64,000 nt of DNA from JALYRV01 sp035512575. GTDB lineage: Bacteria; Acidobacteriota; Vicinamibacteria; Vicinamibacterales; SCN-69-37. Made by a program: the position numbers and the translations under genes. The stretch spans positions 6,283-70,282 of the forward strand of contig DATKDT010000152.1 in the NCBI GenBank assembly GCA_035512575.1, written 5' to 3'. The first letter of the stretch is position 1. Each line of letters starts with the position of its first letter. Of this stretch, positions 31,151 to 46,150 are shown in pieces. The notes under the pieces are model-generated. The model made no database searches, was not told the origin of the DNA, and was given only the letters and a program-made list of their open reading frames with translations.

Positions 31151-32232
31151 CAGTTCAGTCCGTTGACCGCTCCGCCACGCGCGAGAAACTGCTCGTACAG
31201 TTTCTTCAGCTCGTCGTTCTTCCATTCGATGATGGCCTGCGCGCGCAGCCGATCCAGCAGCTGCCGCTGCTCGACCAGTTGCTTCTGCTCGACCACCTTG
31301 TCGGCGATGAGATCGCGCACTTCTTCGTACGGCGCCGGCACGGCCGCGCTCGCCGATTCCAGCTTCACCACCTGATAGCCGCGCGGCGTGCGAATCGGCT
31401 CCGACACCTCGCCCGGCTTCAGCGCCTCGAGCACCGTCTGCAGCGCCGGGGCGAGCTCGTTGCGCAGGACGGGACCGACGAGACCGCCGTTGGCCCTGGA
31501 ACCCGACTCGGACAGTTCGGCGACGAGCGTCTCGAACGATTCCCCCTTCGCGGCGCGCTCGCGCACCGACCGCGCCTTCGCCGCGGCCGCCTCATCGTCG
31601 GCCACGCTGAACGACTCGCCGCCGTCGCGCTGCTGCACCGGAACGGCGATGAAGATCTCGCGGAGCGTGACGGTGGGCGGCGCGACGAACTCGGCCTGGT
31701 GTGTGGCGTAGTACTCCTTCGCCTCCTGCTCGGTGAGCGTGATTTTCTGGCCGATTTCCTGGCGCAGCACCTGCGACCGCAGCACGCTGCGCTCGAACAT
31801 GCGGCGGAACTGATCGAGCGTCATGCCCTCGCCGCGCAGCGCCGCGAGGAACTGTTCCTGCGTCTCGATCTTGTTCGCTTTCTTGATCTCCTCGATCGTG
31901 CGCTGGAAGTGCTCGTCGGGTACCGTCAGCCGCAGCTCGCGGGCGCGCTGCACGAGCAGCATCTCGTCGATCGCCGTGGCCAGGATCGCCGGGGTGACCT
32001 CGCGCAGCATCTGCTGCAGCTCCGCGTCGTTCTTCAGGCGCTCGGGATCGAGCGCCCGCTCCTGGTCGCGGAGCGCCTGAATCTGGCGCGATTCGAGGTC
32101 GCTTTTCGTGAGGATCTCGCCGTTCACCTTCACCAGGATCTGCTCGATGATTTCCTGGCCCCGGAGCTCGCCGGCCGGCATGCCGGCGATGAGAAAGGCG
32201 GCCGCCAGGCTTCCCGCAATACGTCGTGTCAT
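31150..32232 (-). CDS. surA: SurA/PpiC-type periplasmic peptidyl-prolyl isomerase chaperone
   Basis: 360 residues. Signal peptide (MTRRIAGSLAAAFLIAGMPAGELRG), SurA N-domain (VKVNGEILTKSDLESRQ.. about 35-175), one parvulin domain (about 190-310: LREIFIAVPVQ.., SESGSRANGGLVGPVLRNELAPALQTVLEALKPGEVSEPIRTPRGYQVVKLE spans it) and a C-terminal helix. It helps fold outer-membrane proteins, which implies a diderm cell. SurA of Escherichia coli has two parvulin domains; this one has one. The gene is 27 bp from mfd and coupled to the NusG-like gene. Confidence 0.88.
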   Translation of the reverse strand: MTRRIAGSLAAAFLIAGMPAGELRGQEIIEQILVKVNGEILTKSDLESRQIQALRDQERALDPERLKNDAELQQMLREVTPAILATAIDEMLLVQRARELRLTVPDEHFQRTIEEIKKANKIETQEQFLAALRGEGMTLDQFRRMFERSVLRSQVLRQEIGQKITLTEQEAKEYYATHQAEFVAPPTVTLREIFIAVPVQQRDGGESFSVADDEAAAAKARSVRERAAKGESFETLVAELSESGSRANGGLVGPVLRNELAPALQTVLEALKPGEVSEPIRTPRGYQVVKLESASAAVPAPYEEVRDLIADKVVEQKQLVEQRQLLDRLRAQAIIEWKNDELKKLYEQFLARGGAVNGLN

Positions 32233-32259
32233 GGCTGTAACTTTCTGTGTATCAGTATC

Positions 32260-35844
<3,585 letters not shown>

Positions 35845-36288
35845 TCCGAACTGTCGATCCTAGCGTACGGATACAGCCGGGCTTCCCGGTCATCCGGATC
35901 GTTTCCAGGCGGTCAGCTGGCAGGCCTTCGAGAAGGTCGCCTTCCTTTTTGAGCGCGCGCTGTGAGTCGGCGACCGTGGCGATCCACCAGGCGACGGGTA
36001 TGAGCACCAGTGCGCGGACGACCGCGCTGATGACGATTTCGTAGAGACCCTCCGGCGCGCCCGATGCCGCCACGGTGGCGACGTGCGCGAACGGCAGCAG
36101 ACTGAGCGGCAGCCCCCACCGGACGCCGCCGTACCAGGCGCCGTACATGACGGGCACGACGGACAGGCCCGGAAACTCCACGCGCGGCCCGACGGCGTAG
36201 TCGAGCGTGACGACAAAGGTCGCAATCCCGAGGCTGTAGTAAGGCGGCAGTCGGTCTGGAACGGTGAGCCGCCGCCGCGACGTCTCCA

Positions 36289-37689
36289 TCAGCTCGACGG
36301 CGGTTCGTCACCGGAGGCGGAGGCTGTCTTCGACAACGATACGGCTCCCGAGAAAGCCCACGCGTGGCGCGGCCGATAGATGCCCGTGTCGTGCAGCCGG
36401 CTCTTCACACGGAAAGTGTAAAGCAGCCGGTGGTAGTCGTACTGATAGCCGTCCTTGCTGTGCGCCGCGACGTCGAGTTTGTACGTGCCCGGGACGAGAT
36501 CCAGGCCCCCGATCACGAACCGTACCTCGCCTTCGCCGAAGAACCGGCCGGACTCGTATTCTTCGAGGCTTGTGTTCGTGCCGTAGCAGCAGACGCCCTC
36601 GACATTGAACAGCCCGATGCCGAAGACGTAGTCGTCGACGGGCTCCTTCGCGAGCACGCGCAGATTGATGCTCATCGGATCGCCCGACTGGAAGACGTGG
36701 GCCGCTTTGCCGTCGGGCCCGAACAGCTCGACGCTGGTGATCTCGACCTCGCGCGAGCCCCAGCGGCCCTCGTCGGCCTGGAACATGTTTTCGGGGCCCT
36801 CACCCGCCGCCGCTTCGAGCTCCGCGGCCTCCTGGCCCGGAACGTCTCCGTCGCCCTGACCGGCGGCCGCCGCGCCGGCGTCCTCCAGCCCGGCGACGGC
36901 CTGTTTCGCGCGCGCGTCACCCGCGGCCAGCTGCGCCTCCTCGCCGGTGGCGACGGCCGACAGGTACGTGCCGACGACCCGCTTGGGATCGCCCTCGGCG
37001 CGCTTCTCACCCGCGTCGAGCCAGATCGCGTCGTCGCAGAACTTCTCGATCAGGTCGAGCGTGTGCGTGACGAGCAGGATCGTGCGGCCCTTGCGTTTGA
37101 ATTCGGAGAACTTGTCGAGGCACTTGTGGGTGAAGCCCTCGTCGCCGACCGCCAGCACCTCGTCGACGAGCAGCACGTCGGGATCGACGTGAATCGCGAC
37201 CGCGAACCCCAGGCGCATGTACTCGCCTGACGAATACGTTTTCACCGGCGCGTCGATGATCTTCTGCATCTCGGCAAACTCGATGATCTCGTTGAAGCGA
37301 TCCTGAACCTCGCGCTTCGTGAGGCCGAGCATGATGCCGTTGATGTAGACGTTCTCGCGGCCGGAGATTTCGGGATGGAATCCGGCGCCGAGCTCGATGA
37401 GGGCCGAAATGCGGCCCTCGACGCGGACGGTGCCCGACGTCGGTTTGGTGATGCCGGCCACGAGCTTCAGCGCGGTGCTCTTGCCGGAACCGTTGCGGCC
37501 CATGACGCCGAACGTCGAGCCTTTCGGCACCGTGAACGACAGGTCCTTGACGGCGGCAAAGGTGTCGGCAGGCGCCAGGTCGCGCAGGATGCTGCGGTTG
37601 AGCAGCGCGCTCTTCAGCGTCGCGAACTGGCGGCCGCCATAGCGGCGGTAGATCTTCGTGACGTTCGCGAGCTCGATCGCGGGGCGCAT
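36289..37689 (-). CDS. wzt: Polysaccharide ABC exporter ATPase with carbohydrate-binding C-domain (Wzt-like)
   Basis: 466 residues. N-terminal ATPase (about 1-240): Walker A GRNGSGKST, signature YSSGEYMRLGFAVA, Walker B VLLVDEVLAVGD. C-terminal beta-rich domain (about 310-450) of the Wzt_C type, separated by an Ala/Glu-rich linker near 265-305. Such proteins recognise the terminal modification of O-antigen or teichoic-acid chains before export. The 3' neighbour starts inside its stop. Forms the transporter with the adjacent wzm-like permease. No glycosyltransferases or sugar-nucleotide genes are adjacent. Confidence 0.9.
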   Translation of the reverse strand: MRPAIELANVTKIYRRYGGRQFATLKSALLNRSILRDLAPADTFAAVKDLSFTVPKGSTFGVMGRNGSGKSTALKLVAGITKPTSGTVRVEGRISALIELGAGFHPEISGRENVYINGIMLGLTKREVQDRFNEIIEFAEMQKIIDAPVKTYSSGEYMRLGFAVAIHVDPDVLLVDEVLAVGDEGFTHKCLDKFSEFKRKGRTILLVTHTLDLIEKFCDDAIWLDAGEKRAEGDPKRVVGTYLSAVATGEEAQLAAGDARAKQAVAGLEDAGAAAAGQGDGDVPGQEAAELEAAAGEGPENMFQADEGRWGSREVEITSVELFGPDGKAAHVFQSGDPMSINLRVLAKEPVDDYVFGIGLFNVEGVCCYGTNTSLEEYESGRFFGEGEVRFVIGGLDLVPGTYKLDVAAHSKDGYQYDYHRLLYTFRVKSRLHDTGIYRPRHAWAFSGAVSLSKTASASGDEPPSS

Positions 37690-37691
37690 GT

Positions 37692-38486
37692 CTAGACGAC
37701 CTCCGCGTACGAGTCACGCAGGCGATCGAAGAGCCAGTAGGCGGCGAGGAACAACAGCACCGACGCGACGCCGAGCGCGAGCAGCCACTTCCAGTGGCCC
37801 ACGGGACCGTCGAAGAACAGAATCTCCTGATACGTGATGGCCAGGTGCGTGAAGGGATTGAGGTTCAGGTACTTCATGTACCCCATGTCCGCCATCATGC
37901 GCCACGTGTAAATGATGGGCGTCGCGAAGAACCAGAACGTCAGCAGGTTCGAGAGGATGTCTTTGATGTCGCGGAAATGGACGGTCAGCGCCGAAAGGAT
38001 GAGCGCAAGCGCCAGCGTGAACACCAGCTGCACCAACACCACGACCGGGAACCAGAGCAGCTCGAGGGCGTTGATGGGCTTTTGATACCAGATCAGAAAC
38101 GCCGCCAGAATCGGCAGGCCCAGGAAGAAGTGCACCATGTTGGCGAGCACACTCACGATGGGCAGCACTTCGGCCGGGAACAACACCTTCTTGATCAGGT
38201 TCCCGCCGGCGATGAGCGAGCCCGCGGACTCGCTCAGCGAGGCCGAGAACCAGGTCCACGGCAGAATGCCGACGAACATGAACAGGGCATACGGCTGCGC
38301 GAGAGGATCGTCGTTACGAATCACGATCCTGAACACGAACGAATAAATCAGAAGCAGCAGCAGCGGGTTGATGAACGACCACAGGTACCCGAGCACCGAT
38401 CCGCGGTAGCGAGCCTTCAGCTCGCGCACCACCAGCGTCTGGATGAGGCCGCGGTAGCGGGGCAGCTGCCGGAGGTTGTGGAGCAT
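37692..38486 (-). CDS. wzm: Polysaccharide ABC exporter permease (Wzm-like ABC-2)
   Basis: 264 residues, six transmembrane helices, ABC2_membrane fold. N-terminal amphipathic segment with VVRELKARYRGSVLGYLWSFINPL, the typical family start, and YRGSVLGYLW coupling region. Start ATG overlaps the stop of the PP2C gene (ATGA). Partner of the Wzt-like ATPase, which starts 3 bp after this stop. Exports a lipid-linked polysaccharide across the inner membrane. Confidence 0.9.
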   Translation of the reverse strand: MLHNLRQLPRYRGLIQTLVVRELKARYRGSVLGYLWSFINPLLLLLIYSFVFRIVIRNDDPLAQPYALFMFVGILPWTWFSASLSESAGSLIAGGNLIKKVLFPAEVLPIVSVLANMVHFFLGLPILAAFLIWYQKPINALELLWFPVVVLVQLVFTLALALILSALTVHFRDIKDILSNLLTFWFFATPIIYTWRMMADMGYMKYLNLNPFTHLAITYQEILFFDGPVGHWKWLLALGVASVLLFLAAYWLFDRLRDSYAEVV

Positions 38487-39274
38487 CAGTCCCCAGGCGC
38501 GGCAATCGCAATCAGCACGGCGGTGATGTTGTCGGGGCCGCCCGCGGCGTTGGCGGCCTCGATCAGAGCCTGGCAGGCCTCCTCGAGACCCTGGCTCGAC
38601 GCGATCCGGCCCATCTCCTCGGGCGCGACGGCGCCGGAGAGGCCGTCGCTGCAGAGCAGCAGGCGATCGCCCGGCTCGAGCTTCATCTCGATGACGTCGA
38701 CCTCCGGATCCGCGCCGCCGGAAATCGCGCGCGTCACGACGTTGCGCCACGGATGCCGGCGCGCGTCGGTATCGCTCATCACACCGGATCGAATCTGCTC
38801 GCCCACCCACGAATGATCGTCGGTCAGCTGCTGCAGCGCGCCGTCACGGAACAGGTACACGCGGCTGTCGCCGACGTGGCCGATCGCGGCGTTGACGCCG
38901 CCCGAGGGCTCTTCGTCCAGAATCACGGCCGACGCGGTGGTCGCCATGCCGCGCAGCTCCTGGTGGGTTTCCATGCGCTGCGCGACCTGCCGGTTGGCCA
39001 GGCGGAACGCGGCCTTCAGGCGGTTGGCGTCAACCGACAGCGCGGGATCGAAGGGAAAGGGCCACGTGCGGTTGGTGTCGCGCGCGCGGGTGTCGTTCGC
39101 GAAGGCCTCGAAGGTCTCAGCCGTGATCTTCGACGCGACCTCGCCCGCGGCGTGGCCGCCCATGCCGTCGGCGACCAGGAACAGCCCGAGATCCGGGCGC
39201 GCGGCGTACGCGTCCTCGTTCGAGTCCCGTCTCAGTCCAGGATGCGTTGCGACGGCCCACGAAAGCCGTGACAT
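38486..39274 (-). CDS. PP2C-family protein serine/threonine phosphatase (Stp/PrpC-like)
   Basis: 262 residues, soluble PPM phosphatase. Motifs: RDSNEDAY, LFLVADGMGGHAAGEVAS, GDSRVYLFRDG, TRAISGGADPEVD, LLCSDGLSGAV and GGPDNITAVLI supply the metal ligands. It probably reverses Hanks-type Ser/Thr kinases, none of which is in the window. It sits 5 bp after atpC and is coupled to wzm, linking the ATP synthase and exporter gene blocks in one possible transcript. Confidence 0.92.
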   Translation of the reverse strand: MSRLSWAVATHPGLRRDSNEDAYAARPDLGLFLVADGMGGHAAGEVASKITAETFEAFANDTRARDTNRTWPFPFDPALSVDANRLKAAFRLANRQVAQRMETHQELRGMATTASAVILDEEPSGGVNAAIGHVGDSRVYLFRDGALQQLTDDHSWVGEQIRSGVMSDTDARRHPWRNVVTRAISGGADPEVDVIEMKLEPGDRLLLCSDGLSGAVAPEEMGRIASSQGLEEACQALIEAANAAGGPDNITAVLIAIAAPGD

Positions 39275-39279
39275 GCGGA

Positions 39280-39546
39280 TCAGACTGTCGGCGCGACGGG
39301 CGCGCTCGCCTCGGCGAGGATGGTCACCCGGTCGGGCAGGACTTCGGCGAAGCCGCCCGAGATCTCGAGGTGGGTCTTGTCCTGTCCCTTGCGGTACCAG
39401 AGATCGCCGCTCTTGAGCGTCGCGAGCAGCGGCGTGTGGCCGGGCAGCACGCCGAGATAGCCGTCCTCGGCGGGCACCACGGCCTCGTCGACCTCCTCGC
39501 GCACGAGCACCCGCTCTGGCGTGACGATTTCGAGGCGGAACGGCAT
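39280..39546 (-). CDS. atpC: ATP synthase epsilon subunit, short form
   Basis: 88 residues. The N-terminal beta-sandwich is complete (FRLEIVTPERVLVREEVDEAVVPAEDGYLGVLPGHTPLLA), but the C-terminal two-helix domain that gives the usual ~130-140 residues is absent; the reading frame ends just after the sandwich. The helical domain mediates autoinhibition of ATP hydrolysis in many bacteria, so this enzyme probably lacks that brake. Located 3 bp after atpD. Its downstream neighbour is the PP2C gene. Confidence 0.92.
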   Translation of the reverse strand: MPFRLEIVTPERVLVREEVDEAVVPAEDGYLGVLPGHTPLLATLKSGDLWYRKGQDKTHLEISGGFAEVLPDRVTILAEASAPVAPTV

Positions 39547-39549
39547 GCG

Positions 39550-41010
<1,461 letters not shown>

Positions 41011-41013
41011 GCT

Positions 41014-41044
41014 TCTGTGTCCTGTGTCCTGTGTTCTGTGTTCT
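41014..41044. repeat. Four 7-bp tandem units between atpG and atpD
   Basis: TCTGTGT, CCTGTGT, CCTGTGT, TCTGTGT then TCTA. On the coding (minus) strand the array spans the end of atpG's stop codon to 3 bp before the atpD start codon. Confidence 0.85.
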
Positions 41045-41906
41045 AGAGAGCTTCCGCCCCTGAAACGACTTCGATGATTTCGCGCGTAATCGCCGCCTGG
41101 CGCACCTTGTTCATGTAGAGCGTCAGGCTGTCGAGAATCTCCGACGAGTTGCGCGTGGCGGCGTCCATGGCCGTCATCCGCGCGGCATGCTCGGCCGCCG
41201 CCGACTCGAGCAGCGCGCGCCACACCTGCGTCTCGACGTGCCGCGGCAGCAGCGATCCCAGAATCTGCTCGGGGCCCGGCTCGAACAGATAGTCGACCTG
41301 CTGGCCCGCACCCGGCTCGATCTCGAGGCGCGGAATCGGCAGCAGCCGCTCGATCACGACACGCTGCGAGATGATCGACTTGAACTCGTTGTAGACGAGA
41401 TACACGCTGTTGACGCGTCCAGTGGTGAACTCGTCGATGGCCGCCTCGGCGATCTTCCGCGCGTCCTCGTACTGCACCTTCTGAAAGATGTTGACCGCCT
41501 CGTAGCGGACATCGAACCCGCGCCGCACGAAGAAGTCGCGCCCCTTGCGGCCGACCAGGCCCACGGCTACTTCCCCTCCGGCGTCCTTCGCGATGAAGTT
41601 GTTCGCGGCCTTCACGACGTTGGCGTTGAAGCTGCCCGCCAAGCCGCGATCCGCGGTGATCACGATCAGCAGCGTTGGCGCGCCGGCCGCCGGACGGTCC
41701 TCGAGCAGCGGATGCGCGTCGGGCTCGACCCGCGCCGCGAGGCCGTTGAGCACGCGCAGCATCTCGGTGGCGAACGGCCGCGCGGAGATCAGGCGCTCCT
41801 GCGCGCGGCGCAGCTTCGACGCCGCGACCATTTTCATGGCCTTGGTGATCTGCTGCGTCGATTTCACCGCGCGGATGCGGCGACGAAGATCCAATAAAGA
41901 GGGCAT
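41043..41906 (-). CDS. atpG: ATP synthase F1 gamma subunit
   Basis: 287 residues. N-terminal helix DLRRRIRAVKSTQQITKAMKMVAASKLRRAQ and C-terminal helix ATRNSSEILDSLTLYMNKVRQAAITREIIEVVSGAEAL form the central rotor coiled coil; ITADRGLAGSFN is the conserved Rossmann-core motif. Located 1 bp downstream of atpA stop. Confidence 0.97.
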   Translation of the reverse strand: MPSLLDLRRRIRAVKSTQQITKAMKMVAASKLRRAQERLISARPFATEMLRVLNGLAARVEPDAHPLLEDRPAAGAPTLLIVITADRGLAGSFNANVVKAANNFIAKDAGGEVAVGLVGRKGRDFFVRRGFDVRYEAVNIFQKVQYEDARKIAEAAIDEFTTGRVNSVYLVYNEFKSIISQRVVIERLLPIPRLEIEPGAGQQVDYLFEPGPEQILGSLLPRHVETQVWRALLESAAAEHAARMTAMDAATRNSSEILDSLTLYMNKVRQAAITREIIEVVSGAEAL

Positions 41907-41907
41907 G

Positions 41908-43431
<1,524 letters not shown>

Positions 43432-43434
43432 CGT

Positions 43435-43989
43435 CTACTGACCACTCTCTACCAACTGTTCCTTCATCTTTTCCAGCTGACGCGCGACGCTGCCGTCGTA
43501 CACCACCGAGCCCACGCGCGCGACGACGCCGCCGAGGATCGCGGCGTCGACCTTGGACTCGACGAGCACCTGGCGGCCCGTGGCGCGGCCCAGCGCGTCG
43601 GCCACCGCCTTCGTCCGATCGGCGTCGAGCGGCACCGCCGTCGTCACCTCCGCGCGCACGATCTGGCGGTGATCCATCACGCGCTCGCCGTACGCGCGCG
43701 CGATGGCCGCAACGAGGCCGAGCCGATCGCGGTCGGCGAGCAAGCCCAGCGTGCGCGCGACGGGATCGGAGACGGCGCCCGCCTGTGCGACGAGCGCGTC
43801 GATGAGCGCGCGCTTCTTCGCGGCGGGCACCGCGGGATTCGTGATCACGGCGTGCAGGCCGGCGTTGCCCGAGACGAGCGCCGCGAAGTCGTCGAGCTCG
43901 CGTCCAATGCGATCGAGATCGCCGTTCTGCCGCAGCACGACGTCGAAGAGCGCGCGGGCGTAGCGGCGGGCCGCGGTGGCCGGGGTCAT
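43435..43989 (-). CDS. atpH: ATP synthase F1 delta subunit
   Basis: 184 residues, OSCP/delta family stalk protein joining F1 to the b/b' stator: N-terminal six-helix region (AARRYARALFDVVLRQ) and C-terminal VDAAILGGVVARVGSVVYDGSVARQLEKMKEQL split signature. ATG overlaps the atpF stop by 4 bp. Confidence 0.95.
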   Translation of the reverse strand: MTPATAARRYARALFDVVLRQNGDLDRIGRELDDFAALVSGNAGLHAVITNPAVPAAKKRALIDALVAQAGAVSDPVARTLGLLADRDRLGLVAAIARAYGERVMDHRQIVRAEVTTAVPLDADRTKAVADALGRATGRQVLVESKVDAAILGGVVARVGSVVYDGSVARQLEKMKEQLVESGQ

Positions 43990-44570
43990 GCGCGCACCTG
44001 CGTGAGATAGCGGTCGATGAGCCGCGTCTGATCCGCCGGCGTGATGTCGCGCTCGATGCGCGCCCGGGCGACGGCGGAGGCCTGCGCGGCGGTTTCTTCC
44101 ACCAGCGCGCGGCGCGCCAGCCGGTACTGCTGATCGATTTCGCGCCGCGTCTGCGTGAGCAGGCGCTCGCGCTCGGCCGCGGCGGTCGCCTTGATGCGGG
44201 CCTGCTCGGCCTGCACTTCCCCGGCGCCGCGCGTCTTGAGCGCCTCGAGCTCGGCGGGCAGCGCCGCGAGCCGGCTTTCGATGCGGGCGAGATCCGCCGA
44301 CGCCTGCTCACGCGTGGCCTTCGCTTCGACCAGGGCGTGCCGGATCTGCTGGCTGCGGTCGACGAGATAGTTGGCGAGCGGGCGGCGGAGGAAGTGCACG
44401 AGGATGGCGACGAGCACCGCGAAGTTGAACAGCTTCGCGATGGTGGACATGATGCCGCCGCCTTCGGCCTCGGCCGCCAGCGCCTCCGACGGCGCGATCA
44501 GCACCACGATCAGCGCGAGTACAGCGCGGCGCGCAAGCGGCGCGCGACGGATTGCCATCCAGTTCTTCAT
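43986..44570 (-). CDS. atpF: ATP synthase F0 b subunit, with signal-peptide-like N-terminus
   Basis: 194 residues. Residues 1-33 look like a signal peptide (VLALIVVLIAPSEALA), then the true b-subunit membrane helix near 45-60 (LFNFAVLVAILVHFLRRPLANYLVDRS) and a long coiled coil with many Ala, Glu and Arg. b-subunits with cleaved or two-helix N-termini are known in other lineages. Stator stalk protein. Starts 34 bp downstream of the atpF' stop. Confidence 0.9.
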   Translation of the reverse strand: MKNWMAIRRAPLARRAVLALIVVLIAPSEALAAEAEGGGIMSTIAKLFNFAVLVAILVHFLRRPLANYLVDRSQQIRHALVEAKATREQASADLARIESRLAALPAELEALKTRGAGEVQAEQARIKATAAAERERLLTQTRREIDQQYRLARRALVEETAAQASAVARARIERDITPADQTRLIDRYLTQVRA

Positions 44571-44604
44571 GAACCCGTTACCTGACGTTCGGAAGGAGCG
44601 GCGC

Positions 44605-45030
44605 CTACGACGCCTGGCGTCCCAGAATGCGGCCCGCCGCCTCGGCGCCGAGCTTCTCGGCGTCGCCGCGCAGCTGGGCGCGCGCCTGGTCGACGTCGGC
44701 CTGCAGTTTCGCGCTCGCCTCGGCCAGCGCCGACGCCGCGTCGGCGCGCGTCTCGTCGAGCAGCTTCGCGCGCTCGTCGTTGGCGACCCGCCGCATGTCG
44801 TCCATCTGCCGGTAGACCTCGCCGCGCGCTTCGGCGGTCTTCCGTTCGAATTCCTCGGTCGCCGTGCGCGCTTCGGCCGCGGCGCGCTCGGCCAGCGCGC
44901 GCGCCGAATCGATCGCCTGCTGGCGCGCTTCCATCGTGTTCGTCAGCGGCTTGATCAACAGTCGATTGACGACGAAGGTCAGGACGAGGACGAAGAAGAT
45001 GACCCAGAGCAGGGAAAGATTCAGTTCCAA
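44605..45030 (-). CDS. atpG2: ATP synthase F0 b' subunit
   Basis: 141 residues: N-terminal membrane helix (LSLLWVIFFVLVLTFVVNRLLIKPL) then a charged coiled coil. Start codon is TTG at 45030. Heterodimerises with the other b subunit, as in photosynthetic bacteria and some other phyla. First gene of the F1 operon; the a (atpB) and c (atpE) subunit genes are not upstream, where selD lies instead. The gene symbol is tentative (b' is also called atpX). Confidence 0.87.
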   Translation of the reverse strand: MELNLSLLWVIFFVLVLTFVVNRLLIKPLTNTMEARQQAIDSARALAERAAAEARTATEEFERKTAEARGEVYRQMDDMRRVANDERAKLLDETRADAASALAEASAKLQADVDQARAQLRGDAEKLGAEAAGRILGRQAS

Positions 45031-45039
45031 AACCTAAAA

Positions 45040-45045
45040 TTTATA
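45040..45045 (-). promoter_or_regulatory. Candidate -10 box upstream of the ATP synthase operon
   Basis: TATAAA on the minus strand within GTGATATAAATTTT, in a short AT-rich island, 9 bp before the TTG start at 45030. No convincing -35; a leaderless transcript is possible. Confidence 0.35.
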
Positions 45046-45103
45046 TCACACGTGGCGGGCCCTTGTACCCATCTTCACAAGCACTTGCGCGGATGAAACC
45101 CCC

Positions 45104-46150
45104 TCACAGAAGCCGGACGTGCACGCCCGGCTCCGCCTCGACGGCACGGCCCACGGCATGCCCGCCGGCGCCTGCGGCGGCCAGATGGGCCCTAAGTTCT
45201 TCAAGATGAGCGGGTTGTACTGAAATCAGCAGCCCGCCGGACGTCTGCGGGTCAAACGCCACGAGCCGGCGCGCGCGGCTGACGGTTGAGGCGGTCTGCA
45301 CGCCTCCTCCGAAGTGGGCGTCGTTACTGCGGCCGCCGCCCGGCAGGTTGTCCTCCGCAAGCGCTTCGACGCCCTCGAGCATCGGCAGCGCTGCGGCGTC
45401 GAGCACCAGCGTCACGCCGCTCGCCGCCGCCATCTCCGAGCCATGCCCGGCAAGGCCGAAACCGGTGATGTCGGTACACGCCCGGACGGCGCCGGGCGGC
45501 AGCTTCGCGATCGCTTCCGCGGCGCCCCGGTTGAGCGCGGTCATGCTGGCGACCGCCGCGTCGGCCGACGCCTGCGGCGCGCGATCGAATTTCATGGCCG
45601 TCGCAATGATGCCGGTGCCGAGCGCCTTGGTGAGCACCAGCACGTCGCCTGGCCGCGCGCCGCTGTTGGTGAGTACTTGCGTCGGATCGATCGCGCCGGT
45701 GATCGCATAGCCGAACTTGATCTCCACATCGGACACCGTGTGCCCGCCAAGCAGCGCGACGCCCGCTTCGCGCAGCGTGTCGTGGCCGCCGAGAAAGATC
45801 TGGCGGATCACGTCGGCGCCGGGACCGTCCTTCGCCGGCAGCGCCGCAATCGCCAGGGCCGTGAGCGGCCGGCCGCCCATCGCGTAGACGTCGCTCATCG
45901 CGTTGGCGGCGGCAATGCGTCCGTACGTATAGGGATCGTCGACAACCGGCGTGAAGAAATCCACCGTCTGCACCAGCGCCGGGCCCCCCTCCCACCTGTA
46001 CACACCCGCATCGTCCGCGGTCCTGAAGTCGACGAGGACACGGTCATCGGTGGTGTGAGGAATGGCGCCCAGCACCTGGGCGAGCTCGCCCGCGGCGAGT
46101 TTGCTCGCTCAACCCGCGCAGGCGGCGTAGCTGGTCAGTCGTCTGGTCAT
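45104..46150 (-). CDS. selD: Selenide, water dikinase SelD with selenocysteine at codon 14 (in-frame UGA)
   Basis: Makes selenophosphate for selenocysteine and selenouridine synthesis. Conventional reading gives a frame only from 46075 (323 residues), which lacks the catalytic N-terminus. From ATG 46150, which overlaps the parB stop (ATGA), the frame reads MTRRLTSYAACAG-UGA-ASKLAAGELAQVLGAIPH and joins the rest exactly in phase, giving 348 residues, the normal SelD size. The UGA (46111-46109) lies at the position of the catalytic Cys or Sec, and the following K17 matches the essential Lys. Remaining motifs: VDFFTPVVDDPYTYGRIAAANAMSDVYAMGG, LLGGHTVSD, DITGFGLAGH and DPQTSGGLL. Reading UGA as Sec requires selA/selB/selC elsewhere. 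Confidence 0.9.
46067..46108 (-). promoter_or_regulatory. Candidate bacterial SECIS element in selD
   Basis: Directly downstream of the UGA. Two adjacent perfect hairpins on the coding strand: CTCGCC-GCG-GGCGAG (46099 to 46085) and GCCCAG-GTG-CTGGGC (46081 to 46067); the outer GCGAG/CTCGC can extend the first. The second carries GGT at its loop. Bacterial SECIS elements lie about 15-40 nt after the UGA, as here. The exact fold is inference. Confidence 0.5.

Noticed and set aside
46075..46150. selD as a pseudogene or truncated at a nonsense codon
   Set aside because: UGA falls at the exact Sec/Cys catalytic position, the frame continues with conserved residues on both sides, and the ATGA overlap with parB supports translation from 46150.
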